A stretch of 64,000 nt of DNA. Source: PGYU01 sp964637845 (lineage in GTDB: Bacteria > Bacteroidota > Ignavibacteria > Kapaibacteriales > UBA2268). Below, in pieces: positions 26,122-35,000 of the stretch. The position numbers and the translations under genes are program-made. The first letter of the stretch is position 1; the number at the start of each line of letters is the position of its first letter. Location of the stretch: the NCBI GenBank assembly GCA_964637845.1, contig CAZWXI010000003.1:1-64000 (forward strand). Reading direction: 5' to 3'. Below the pieces are notes generated by a model. That model saw only the letters and a program-made list of their open reading frames with translations. It did not search any database and was not told where the DNA came from.

Positions 26122-26163
26122 CGTTTACTCCTTTTATGTAAACCTTTTTTAGGACGGGGCAGT

Positions 26164-26198
26164 GAAAACAAAAAAGCTGTCTATTTCGGACAGCTTTT
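26164..26198 (-). terminator. Rho-independent terminator after flavodoxin
   Basis: A 10-base-pair stem (AAAAGCTGTC with GACAGCTTTT), seven-base loop and T run on the minus strand, 20 bases after the flavodoxin stop. Confidence 0.85.
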
Positions 26199-26217
26199 CT
26201 ATTAATCAAAATTTCGA

Positions 26218-26733
26218 TTAAGTACCCAGTTCGCCTTTAATCTGCGCGACCCAAGCTTTGATTCTGTCTTCGGTCTGGTCTTCTTGATTGTCTTGGTCTA
26301 TACCTAGCCCATAGAATTTCCCGTTATCCGCCAATCCTACTGAAGCAGAAAACTCATAGCCGTCTGTAGGCCAATAACCAAATATAGTTCCACCGTTTTT
26401 CAATACCGGCTTAGCCAATATCCCAATGGCATCGAGGAAATTGTCAGGATAGCCGTCTTGGTCACCTAGTCCAACAAATCCAACTTTTTTCCCTGAAAAA
26501 TCAAATGCTTCAAATTCTCCGAAAACAGCATCAAAATCATCTTGCAATTCACCATCATTCCATGTTGGTACTGCAATTACGATGTTGTCATACTTGCTCA
26601 TATCATCAACTGAAGCGCTTGACATGTCATTAACTTCTACTTCAAATCCATTGCTTTTGAGTTCCTTTTCTAGGATTTCAACTACTGTTTCCGTGTTGCC
26701 GGTATTTGTACCGAAAAAAATGCCTATCAACAT
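26218..26733 (-). CDS. fldA: Flavodoxin (long-chain)
   Basis: The 171-residue protein carries the FMN phosphate-binding loop near its N terminus (FFGTNTGNTETV), the tryptophan-containing loop (AVPTWNDGELQDD) and the second isoalloxazine loop (GLGDQDGYPDNF). It has the extra segment of long-chain flavodoxins. It is a soluble low-potential one-electron carrier that can replace ferredoxin. The gene has its own promoter and terminator and starts behind GGAG. Some radical-SAM enzymes, such as the LipA encoded nearby, draw on flavodoxin as electron source, but a direct link is not shown. Confidence 0.96.
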   Translation of the reverse strand: MLIGIFFGTNTGNTETVVEILEKELKSNGFEVEVNDMSSASVDDMSKYDNIVIAVPTWNDGELQDDFDAVFGEFEAFDFSGKKVGFVGLGDQDGYPDNFLDAIGILAKPVLKNGGTIFGYWPTDGYEFSASVGLADNGKFYGLGIDQDNQEDQTEDRIKAWVAQIKGELGT

Positions 26734-26794
26734 ATAAATTCTCCGATTTTGTGAATAAGTTATAAATATTTCAAATTAATCAAAAAAACAAATA

Positions 26795-26824
26795 CAAATA
26801 TAAATTTTGTGACAACAATAGCAA
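26795..26824 (-). promoter_or_regulatory. Promoter of flavodoxin
   Basis: TTG (26822-26824) and TATATTTG (26795-26802) on the minus strand are 19 bases apart. The upstream element overlaps the T run of the rpmB terminator. Confidence 0.55.
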
Positions 26825-26855
26825 AAAAAACGCAACCTTTTGGATGCGTTTTTTT
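26823..26855 (-). terminator. Terminator after rpmB
   Basis: On the minus strand, ACGCATCC is followed by AAAA and GGTTGCGT (one mismatch), then a run of eight T. It lies 18 bases after the rpmB stop. Confidence 0.75.
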
Positions 26856-26872
26856 CAAAATATAGAATTTAT

Positions 26873-27091
26873 TTAGTCTGAATCTTGAATCATGCGGTGC
26901 AAGCCTTTCTTGTCTAAAGTTTTTATAGCTTTGGCTGTTGCTTTGATTGTAATCCAACGCTTTTCTTCAGGTAGCCAAATGCGTTTTTTCTGAAGATTTG
27001 GTAAAAATTTTCTGCGTGTTTTGTTATGTGCGTGCGATACGTTATTACCTGACATTGGTTTAGTACCTGTTAATTCGCATACTCGAGCCAT
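26873..27091 (-). CDS. rpmB: 50S ribosomal protein L28
   Basis: The 72-residue basic protein matches L28 throughout (MARVCELTGTKPMSGNNVSH, TRRKFLPNLQKKR, then TIKATAKAIKTLDKKGL). It is a structural component of the large ribosomal subunit. The gene is monocistronic: it has a terminator directly downstream, and the leader upstream contains tandem copies of a promoter-like octamer. Length is normal for the family in Bacteroidota-related lineages. Confidence 0.97.
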   Translation of the reverse strand: MARVCELTGTKPMSGNNVSHAHNKTRRKFLPNLQKKRIWLPEEKRWITIKATAKAIKTLDKKGLHRMIQDSD

Positions 27092-27116
27092 TTTATTCTC
27101 ACTATTGAATTTCTAA

Positions 27117-27140
27117 CAAAAGTACAAAAGTACAAAAGTT
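27117..27140 (-). repeat. Tandem 8-base repeat of promoter -7 elements upstream of rpmB
   Basis: The minus strand reads AACTTTTG then TACTTTTG twice, head to tail. Each TACTTTTG is an exact TAnnTTTG element. The block lies 26 bases before the rpmB ATG. A TTG at 27161-27163 stands 20 bases before the first, imperfect copy. Confidence 0.6.
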
Positions 27141-27157
27141 TTATTTTAAAAAAAAAC

Positions 27158-28351
27158 CTACAAGCATTTTTTTATATTTTCAAGCATACTTGATATGTTT
27201 TTATCCCAATCAAAATACTCTTCAACAAAAATTCGTCCGCATTTACCCAGTTGAATAGCTTTATGGGGCTCATGCATCAGTTCAGATATAGCTCTAACAA
27301 AAGAATCTTTATCGTCGGCAATAATGATTCCGTTATTTTTTATTTTAGGGATTCCTTCTGCGGCAATAGAAGTTGCAATAACAGGCATTTCCATCGCAAG
27401 TGCTTCCAAAATTTTGATGCGTATTCCGCTTCCAACAAAAAGCGGAGCTACAAAGATGAGGGATTTGTTCATATATGGTATTATGTCATCTACATAGCCA
27501 TGAAAATAACTATTGTTGATACTTTTATTCAGTAACCGGATGGGAGTTCCTTTTCCGATAATGTTAAGTTTGGTAGCGGGAAACAATTTTACTACCTCGG
27601 GCATGACTTGATTAACAAACCATTCAATCGCATCAAGGTTGTGAATCCATCTAAAAAAAGCAATGTGCAGTAACTCATTTATGTTTCTTTGAAGCTCCGA
27701 ATTTGGATTGAACTTCTCGAAATCTACTCCCGGGTAAATCGTAATGAATTTGCCATCGGGTGCCATATTCTTTGCAATTTTCAAATCTTCATCTGTAATT
27801 GTAAAGCATATATCAAATTTCGAAAACATATCGGCTTCGTTTTTACCGAGCAGTTTTGCTTGCCGGGCAACATAATGTCTTTTTGGGGTTAAAATGCTTA
27901 AAACATCGGCATATCTTTGCCAAATTATATGTTCAATGTTGTGTAACCTTAAAAATGCTGGAATTCCAAGAATCATTTTGAAATACAATGCTAAAGGCGC
28001 TGTACATGAATGTTCAGCTTGAATAAAATCGTAGTTTTTATTCTTAATGATATTTGATATAGTAGTCTTTAAAAAATCGTTATAATACTTTCTCAAATAG
28101 ATTGGATAACCGTCAAAAACAGACTTAAATATTCGCATCGGAGAATTTTGGGTCGAATAGTTAATAACATGAACTTTGGCGTAGTTTGATAAATGTTCAA
28201 TGTGCTTCGTGTCAATTTTATTTTTCGAAAAAGTTATAAAATCAATTTCACATCCAAGTTTATGATATTGCTTTACTATATTATAAATGCCTATTTTCCC
28301 ACCATCATCAGCTGGATATACAAATTGGGGGGACAGGTACAAAATTTTCAT
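27158..28351 (-). CDS. Glycosyltransferase family 4 (GT-B fold)
   Basis: The 397-residue protein starts like many GT4 enzymes (MKILYLSPQFVYPADDGGKIG) and has a C-terminal Rossmann domain with the conserved donor-binding segment GSGIRIKILEALAMEMPVIAT (the E-x7-E pattern). These enzymes move a sugar from an activated donor onto a growing glycan at the inner face of the membrane. It overlaps the preceding GT2 gene by 4 bases (ATGA), so they are co-expressed. Substrate is unknown; a role in surface polysaccharide or protein glycosylation is inference. Confidence 0.9.
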   Translation of the reverse strand: MKILYLSPQFVYPADDGGKIGIYNIVKQYHKLGCEIDFITFSKNKIDTKHIEHLSNYAKVHVINYSTQNSPMRIFKSVFDGYPIYLRKYYNDFLKTTISNIIKNKNYDFIQAEHSCTAPLALYFKMILGIPAFLRLHNIEHIIWQRYADVLSILTPKRHYVARQAKLLGKNEADMFSKFDICFTITDEDLKIAKNMAPDGKFITIYPGVDFEKFNPNSELQRNINELLHIAFFRWIHNLDAIEWFVNQVMPEVVKLFPATKLNIIGKGTPIRLLNKSINNSYFHGYVDDIIPYMNKSLIFVAPLFVGSGIRIKILEALAMEMPVIATSIAAEGIPKIKNNGIIIADDKDSFVRAISELMHEPHKAIQLGKCGRIFVEEYFDWDKNISSMLENIKKCL

Positions 28352-29292
28352 TTTTGCGTGAAAAATTTTTTTAATTTAAGTTTAGCAAAGCTTGTTAAAT
28401 AAATCCATATCTTTTTTAACTCGCCAACGTTCATGGTCACTTCGGCAATTTTGTTTTTGGGGATTGGCATGTATTCATCACGACGAGTGGCAATTGCTAC
28501 TGGTATTACACTCATGTAACCTTCGATGAAAGCTCCAATGGTAATTTTCATTCTCAGAGCTTCAAATAGTTGTAAAAAGCAAAAAACTTTTGTACGATAT
28601 ACGGCACTTAAAAACGGAAAATATTTCCAAATGTATCTAACGTATTGCTTCGTCATTTTCACCCATCTTGTAGGTTTGAGCCTTCCACCTATTGATGCAA
28701 AATGCAATACACGAATGCTTGGAAAGTATCTTATTTTAAAACCGGCGATAATGGAGCGAGTACAGAAATCCAATTCTTCATGCCCCCATTCCCAAAATCC
28801 GCCTATTCTATCATAGACCCTACGTCTGATTGCCGCTCCAACTCCTATGAAATAGTTTGCCTCATAACCGTTAGGAGGTACATTAGTTTTGTCATGTACA
28901 AACGGATACCAATTCCAAACACCATAATTGTCTTTTACGTTGATACATTCACAACTAATTACATCTATATCTTCAAATTTCTGAAAAACTTCAACAACTT
29001 TTGAGAACTCCTCATCGGTTTCTGGACTTGAATCGTCGTCAGTTCGCCATATGATGTCGCCGTCTGATATTTCAATGCCAATGTTTATACCCCGGATGTC
29101 AAGATTATCCGGTAGTCGCAAATACTTGATGTGGGGAAAATTCGAAGTCATCATAGATTGGGTATCGTCTTCGGAAGCATTATCTATTACGATGATTTCT
29201 TTATTTTCGTACGTCTGCGACAAAAAGCGATTAATCGTAAATTTTAAATCTTCGCTTCTGTTTCGGGTTACTATGATGACACTAATTTTCAT
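28348..29292 (-). CDS. Glycosyltransferase family 2 (GT-A fold)
   Basis: The 314-residue protein has the GT2 opening (ISVIIVTRNRSEDLKFTINRF), a nucleotide-binding IIVIDNASEDDT and the DxD-like metal site (WRTDDDSSPE). The region from about 190 on is basic and aromatic and has amphipathic segments, consistent with peripheral membrane contact. A GHEELDFCTR segment supplies the usual acid-base residues (the ED motif region). It is the first gene of a two-gene unit with the GT4 gene, and is separated from nth by 76 bases with nothing recognised in them. Confidence 0.9.
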   Translation of the reverse strand: MKISVIIVTRNRSEDLKFTINRFLSQTYENKEIIVIDNASEDDTQSMMTSNFPHIKYLRLPDNLDIRGINIGIEISDGDIIWRTDDDSSPETDEEFSKVVEVFQKFEDIDVISCECINVKDNYGVWNWYPFVHDKTNVPPNGYEANYFIGVGAAIRRRVYDRIGGFWEWGHEELDFCTRSIIAGFKIRYFPSIRVLHFASIGGRLKPTRWVKMTKQYVRYIWKYFPFLSAVYRTKVFCFLQLFEALRMKITIGAFIEGYMSVIPVAIATRRDEYMPIPKNKIAEVTMNVGELKKIWIYLTSFAKLKLKKFFTQK

Positions 29293-29368
29293 ATTACGTA
29301 TATTACTTATTTTGACAATTCAAAAATAAGGAAATGTTTTTAACAAAGCCACTGTTTGGATGAGAATG

Positions 29369-30025
29369 CTATTGATGAGCCGATGGACACAATTTCGCGA
29401 TTTTACATTCAGTACATCTTGGCCTTCGAGCTATACAAGTGTTTCTACCGTGATTTATGAAATAATGGGTAAATGTGGCCCATATATCGCGTGGAATAAG
29501 TTTCATTAAAGCATGCTCTATTTTAACGGCATCAGTCGTTGCGACAAAGCCAAGTTTGTTACTGATTCTTATGACATGTGTATCTACTACGATGGCTGGT
29601 GTATCAAAGCAATGCCCGAGAATTACATTTGCGGTTTTTCTCCCTACTCCCGGCAATTTTACCAAATCATCGAGATGATTGGGTACTTCTCCGTCAAATT
29701 CATCAATAATCATTTTGCAAGCCAATCGAATATTTCTAGCTTTCGTCTTATAAAAACCCGTCGAAAAGATATCTCGTTCGAGTTCTTCGGGATCAACAAT
29801 CAAGTAGTCTTGAGGTATTTTATACTTCTCAAAAAGCGTTTTAGTGACAATATTAACCCTATTGTCAGTGCATTGAGCAGAAAGAATTGTAGCAATTAGT
29901 AGTTCAAATGGGTTAGTATGTTCCAATTGAATTTTCACATTAGGATATACGCTTGCGAGAACGTCAATCACTTGAGCCATTCTCTGCTTTTGGTATTTGA
30001 TGTTCTTGGAAAACTTTTTTGTCAT
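29369..30025 (-). CDS. nth: Endonuclease III (base-excision DNA glycosylase/AP lyase)
   Basis: The 218-residue enzyme removes oxidised pyrimidines and cuts at abasic sites. It has the helix-hairpin-helix (LPGVGRKTANVILGH, containing the catalytic Lys), the catalytic Asp in VVDTHVIRISNKLG, and the C-terminal 4Fe-4S loop with C-x6-C-x2-C-x5-C spacing (CIARRPRCTECKIAKLC). Length is normal. The start overlaps the stop of the preceding glycosyltransferase gene (ATGA), an unusual partner for a repair gene, so the pair is likely translationally coupled. Confidence 0.97.
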   Translation of the reverse strand: MTKKFSKNIKYQKQRMAQVIDVLASVYPNVKIQLEHTNPFELLIATILSAQCTDNRVNIVTKTLFEKYKIPQDYLIVDPEELERDIFSTGFYKTKARNIRLACKMIIDEFDGEVPNHLDDLVKLPGVGRKTANVILGHCFDTPAIVVDTHVIRISNKLGFVATTDAVKIEHALMKLIPRDIWATFTHYFINHGRNTCIARRPRCTECKIAKLCPSAHQ

Positions 30026-30678
30026 TGTTGGTTTTTGATTGAATTACATATTGAATCAGCAGAGTTTCTATAATAAACGTAGGTGGGTAATTTTGTCTTT
30101 GCAATAGTGATGCCGGAACCGACAGCCTTATTGAAAAACAGTGTATCCTCACCATATTCTACTGCTTCAAAACCGTTTAATTTCGATTCAGGAGAATTTC
30201 TGATGAAAAAAGTACCCCCTATGATGCATTCAGTTAAATGAATTCTATTTTCTCTATCATGCATGTCGGGAACATATTCGTTACCAATAATTCTAACTCC
30301 TCCATGCAGAAGCTCGATGTACGAATTTTGATTAAGAATATCCGCTCTCAGTTCCAAATGTTGAGGTTCGTATTCATCATCAGAATCGAGAAATGTTATG
30401 TATATTCCAGAAGCGGCAAGTAAACCGGCATTTTTCGAAAGTGCCTGTTTACGATTAGAATGAAAAAGGTACCTGAACCTATAATCTGAAGTAATATAGT
30501 TTTTAATTACATCAAAAGTGCTATCGCTACTGCCATCGTCAACTATTAAGCATTCCCAGTCTAAAAATGTCTGATTCAACAAAGAAGTGATTGCTCTTTG
30601 TAACAGATTAGCTCTATTATACGTCGTAAGGATGACTGAGTAAAAAGGAATCCGATTTTGATTAACCGATATTAACAT
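30022..30678 (-). CDS. Glycosyltransferase family 2, small
   Basis: The 218-residue protein has the GT2 features VILTTYNRANLLQRAI, LIVDDGSSD, a TFLDSDDEYEPQHLE metal site and a following GGTFFIRN and VEYGEDTLFFN region. It lacks a long C-terminal extension or membrane helices. Its start codon shares two bases with the start codon of rsmG on the other strand (CATG at 30676-30679), so the promoter must lie inside rsmG. It overlaps nth by 4 bases at its end. The acceptor is unknown. Confidence 0.88.
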   Translation of the reverse strand: MLISVNQNRIPFYSVILTTYNRANLLQRAITSLLNQTFLDWECLIVDDGSSDSTFDVIKNYITSDYRFRYLFHSNRKQALSKNAGLLAASGIYITFLDSDDEYEPQHLELRADILNQNSYIELLHGGVRIIGNEYVPDMHDRENRIHLTECIIGGTFFIRNSPESKLNGFEAVEYGEDTLFFNKAVGSGITIAKTKLPTYVYYRNSADSICNSIKNQQ

Positions 30679-31381
30679 GGATATTACACAATTTTGGACA
30701 ATTTGTTCTGCTAATTCAATAGTTCTATCGGTAGAACAACTAAAGAATTTTGAACGTTATCACAATGAACTCCTTTATTGGAATTCAAAAGTAAATTTAA
30801 TTTCACGGAAAGATGAAGCTAATATTTTTGAAAAACATTTTCTACATAGCCTATCGATTCTAAAATATATCAAAATACCGGCTAAAGCCGGATGTCTCGA
30901 TATAGGAACCGGTGGTGGGTTCCCTGGATTGCCCATTAAAATTGCTTGTCCAAATACTCATATGACATTGGTTGATTCAATCAAAAAGAAAACAACTGTA
31001 ACAAATATGTTTGCCTCTCATACAGGTTTGAGAAATATCAAAGTTTTAACGAAGAGAGCCGAGGAGTTAAGAAATTCTAAAGATTTTATCTTCAAATTCG
31101 ATTTCATTTTTGCTAGAGCTGTTGCAAAATTATCTAATCTTGTTTCTTGGACATACGATTGCCTAAGAAACGATGGTCTTTTCGCTTTTTTGAAAGGCGG
31201 CAATTTGGATACTGAAATTCAAGAACTACTGATTGAATTTCCAAAATTATCTGTGAAAATTGAGCCACTCGATATATTTGGATGCGATTCATTTCTTAAA
31301 GATGATAAGAAAATCGTTTTTATAGGTAAGAAGCCGCTTGAAATTAATGATAAACTCTTACGTCATCACATAAAACATTAG
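30677..31381 (+). CDS. rsmG: 16S rRNA (guanine527-N7)-methyltransferase
   Basis: RsmG (GidB) methylates G527 of 16S rRNA. The 234-residue protein has the family N terminus (FERYHNELLYWNSKVNLIS), the SAM-binding loop (LDIGTGGGFPGLPIKIACP), the acidic LVDSIKKK after the second strand and FARAVAKLSNLVSW. Length is normal. The ATG at 30677 is the only start that preserves the usual N terminus; it overlaps the divergent glycosyltransferase start. A promoter for it would have to lie within that gene. The DUF4159 gene follows 4 bases after the stop. Confidence 0.97.
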   Translation: MDITQFWTICSANSIVLSVEQLKNFERYHNELLYWNSKVNLISRKDEANIFEKHFLHSLSILKYIKIPAKAGCLDIGTGGGFPGLPIKIACPNTHMTLVDSIKKKTTVTNMFASHTGLRNIKVLTKRAEELRNSKDFIFKFDFIFARAVAKLSNLVSWTYDCLRNDGLFAFLKGGNLDTEIQELLIEFPKLSVKIEPLDIFGCDSFLKDDKKIVFIGKKPLEINDKLLRHHIKH

Positions 31382-31385
31382 TTCG

Positions 31386-32060
31386 ATGCATCCTATGATT
31401 AAGATATATATAACAGCACTGATACTTGTGATTTTTTGCGGAGAAGCATTTGCTCAACAAATTTCCTCAGCGTTTAGAATAGCTCGGGTTAAGTATTCAG
31501 GGGGCGGAGATTGGTACAATGACCCCTCAGCCGAAGTTGAGTTATTGAAATTCGTACAAAGAAATACAAATTTGCACGTCGAACCTATATATGAATTTGT
31601 AGATTTGTCCTCGGATAAAATATTCGAGTATCCATTCATGTTTCTAACCGGGCATGGAAATGTTAATTTGACTGAAAGTGAAGTGCGCAGATTAAGAGCT
31701 TACCTTCAAAATGGAGGGTTCCTCTACATTGATGATGATTATGGTCTTGATACCTTTATACGCAAGGAAATGAAAAAAGTATTCCCGGAGCAGGAATTTG
31801 TTGAGGTGCCTTTTTCTCATGGTTTATTTTCCTCGCATTTTAAATTTCCAAACGGTGTACCGAAAATACACGAACATGACGACAAAAAACCTCAGACATT
31901 CGGACTTTTCCATAGAGGACGTTTGTGCGTTTTATATACTTATGAAACAAATCCGAGCGATGGTTGGCCCCCGCCAACTGTACACAATACGCCACCCGAA
32001 AAACGTGAACACGCATTGAAATTCGGAACTAATATTATAGTTTGGGCATTATCAAATTAA
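31386..32060 (+). CDS. DUF4159 domain exported protein
   Basis: The 224-residue protein has a signal peptide (ALILVIFCGEAFAQ) followed by a single DUF4159 domain: IARVKYSGGGDWYNDPS near the N terminus, MFLTGHGNVNLTESEVRRLR in the middle, NGGFLYIDDDYG, and HGLFSSHFKFPNGVPKIHEHD. The fold is thought to be related to class I glutamine amidotransferases, but the catalytic site is not obvious and no function is established. It is followed 8 bases later by the DUF4175 gene; this pair recurs in Bacteroidota-like genomes, often near MoxR/DUF58 genes. An alternative start lies 9 bases downstream. Confidence 0.88.
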   Translation: MHPMIKIYITALILVIFCGEAFAQQISSAFRIARVKYSGGGDWYNDPSAEVELLKFVQRNTNLHVEPIYEFVDLSSDKIFEYPFMFLTGHGNVNLTESEVRRLRAYLQNGGFLYIDDDYGLDTFIRKEMKKVFPEQEFVEVPFSHGLFSSHFKFPNGVPKIHEHDDKKPQTFGLFHRGRLCVLYTYETNPSDGWPPPTVHNTPPEKREHALKFGTNIIVWALSN

Positions 32061-32068
32061 GGAAGCCA

Positions 32069-35000
32069 ATGAGAATCGATAATTTAAATTTTTCAGAATT
32101 AGTAAACAAAGTTAAATCAGTAAGACGACTCGAAACTGGGGTTCTGTTGTTGACATCACTACTAAACACTTTGGCTTATGGATTTACGATGCTTTTCATA
32201 TCAGTGTTAATTGAAGCTATTGCACACGGAAGCAGTACATTTCGGACATTCTTAATGGCTGTAACGGTAGGTTCGTCAGTTGTAATTACTTTTTGGCTGA
32301 TAAGTCCGCATATACTACGTGCTTTGGGAATAAAATACGAACCCTCAGAATATGATATAGCACTTAGGATAGGCCAATATTATCCTAAAATCAAAGATAA
32401 CCTCTGTAATGCGATGCAACTTGTGCCTTTTATTGATAATCCGCGAGGCTCATCACCAGAGCTTGCTTTCGCCGCTTACAAAAGTGTTTATGAGAATGTC
32501 CGGGATTTGAATTTTAATGTAATTATTGACCGTGAAAAGTTTAAAAGAGCCGGGATAATCTTCTTCTCTATTGCCTCCATTACAATTTCAAGCATAGCAA
32601 TATTCAACTCTACCCTTGGCGAGTCATTATTAAGACTCTCTAAGTATTCGACATCTTTTTTACCGCCCATTCCTTTTACGATTGATATCGAACCCAAAGA
32701 TGAAACTATCTTAAGGGGCGAGAATGTAACAATTAAAGTTATTGTAACCGGAGATATACCCGATAAGATTTATTTGAATTTTAAAGAAGAACTACAATCA
32801 AATTTTGATGAAATCGAACTAAAGCCAAATGAAAACGGTGAATATGCCTATAATTTGAGTTCATTGAAAAGTACTATTAGCTTTTTTGGTTCAACATCAT
32901 GGTTCAACGAGGATATTTTGACGCCAGTCGGGACAATCAAAGTAGTTGATAAACCCGTTATAAGGTCAATTTCTGGAAGATTGATATACCCTTCATACAC
33001 AAACAACCAACCACGCTATTTTGATGAAAAAAATGGCGATATATCTGCTCTAAAAGGCAGTAGAGTAGAGTTAACCGCGTACAGCAGTAAAGAGGTTGTG
33101 TCTGGCAATATCGTTTTCATATCAGTCTCAAATGAGAATCATGCCGATAACACTTCAATCCTTGATACTGTAAGATTTAGTCTGAATACATCCGGCACAG
33201 AATTGACTGGTGGATTCAAAGTAAGCAGGTCAGGCTATTATTACATAGAAGTAGTTGACAACGATGGTAATTATAACGAAGAGCCTATCAATTATTCCGT
33301 AATTTCATCAATAGATGAGTATCCCAGAATTAATCTACTTGAACCTGAATTTGACGTGCAAATCAATGCCAATGCACTATTGCCCGTTAAAGCAGTCATA
33401 AGTGATGATTACGGTATATCCAGACTTAAATTATATTATCGCATGGCTTATTCGCCCTATGCGGTGCCTGATGAGAAATTTACATCTACTGAAATCAATT
33501 TTGTAAAAGACCAACTCGATTTTGAAATAAATTATCTGTGGGATTTAAACAAATTGGGTATAATGCCCGAAGACATATTTGAATTTTATCTTGAAGCAGC
33601 CGATAACGATATAATAAGCGGTCCAAAAACTTCACGAACTCAAACGCTCAAAGTAAGACTACCTTCACTGTTTGAAGTACAAAAGGAAACCGAATTGACA
33701 CAGGAGTATATTGAAAAAAATCTTGATAAACTGTTGAAAGAGACACTTGAAGTTAAGCGAGATTTAGAGGAGTTAAACAGGGACATTCTCAAAGACAAGA
33801 ATCAAGAACCCTCTTGGCAACAAAAGAAAAAAGCCGAAGATTTGGCAAAACGCCAAGAAGCATTGCGTCGTGAAATGAATAAATTGAGCAATGATTTGCA
33901 AGATGCAACGCAAAAAATGGAAGACAATAATCTTATTTCACAAGAAACGTTAGAAAAATTTAGAGAACTTCAGAATTTAATGAAGCAAGTTGATTCTCCC
34001 GAACTTAGAAGAATGCAACAAAGAATGCAGGAAGCCATTCAAAACATGGACCAAGAAACTTTGAAAAAAGCTCTTGAGCAATTTCAATTTAATGAGGAGC
34101 AATTCCGCAAGAGTATTGAACGTACGATGAAAATTCTCAAAAGGATCCAAGCTGAACAAAAAACCGATGCACTTAGGCAAAAAGCAGAAGATTTAGCCCG
34201 CAGACAAGAGGAATTACTCAATGATACAAAGAATTCAAATCCTCAAGATAACAAAGCTCAGAATGAATTATCAAAAAGGCAGGAGAAATTGGTTAATGAA
34301 TTCGAGCAGTTAGAAAAAGAGCTAGATGCACTCAACGACTTATTGTCTGAAATTGGTGAAGAACAATTGCGGAATAACGAATTACAATCTGCAAGGAATG
34401 ACCTTAATCCTCAAGAGACAAAATCTGAAATGTCTCAGTCAGAAAAGTCTCTTAAATCAGGAGATTTTAACAAATCTCAACCGTCGCAGAAAAAAGCCGC
34501 TGAGAATCTGAGAAAGTTCTCTCAAAAAATGGCTCAAATGAAGGAAAACATGAAACGGCAAGGGATGGAACAAGCAATACGGCAAATGCAAAAATCCCTC
34601 GATGATGTACTTGAGCTTTCCAAAAATCAAGAAAATATAAGAAATAAAACTTCGAGAAGCGATTTTAATTCAACACAATTACCCCGACAAGCGCAACAGC
34701 AAGCTGAATTATTCGAATCACTTGCCAATGTGACTAAAGCAATGTCAGAATTATCCGAGAAAAGCTTTGCAGTAACGCAAGAAATGGGCAATGAAATTAT
34801 CAATGCACTCAACGAAATGAGAAATGCTGTTGAAAGCATGGCTGACAGAAATGTTCGACAAGCTAATCAATCGCAAAGTGGTGCCATGAGTTCACTAAAC
34901 AGAGCCGCATCGCAGATGCAGGAAATGCTACAAGCAATGAAAGACCAACAAAGCGGTTCGTGTAATAATCCGGGTGGTGAAGGTGAAGGCGAAGGTCAAG

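Noticed and set aside
26012..26209. 65-codon minus-strand ORF in the intergenic region before the outer-membrane gene
   Set aside because: It runs through the flavodoxin terminator and into the candidate promoter, with no ribosome-binding site and an unnatural composition.
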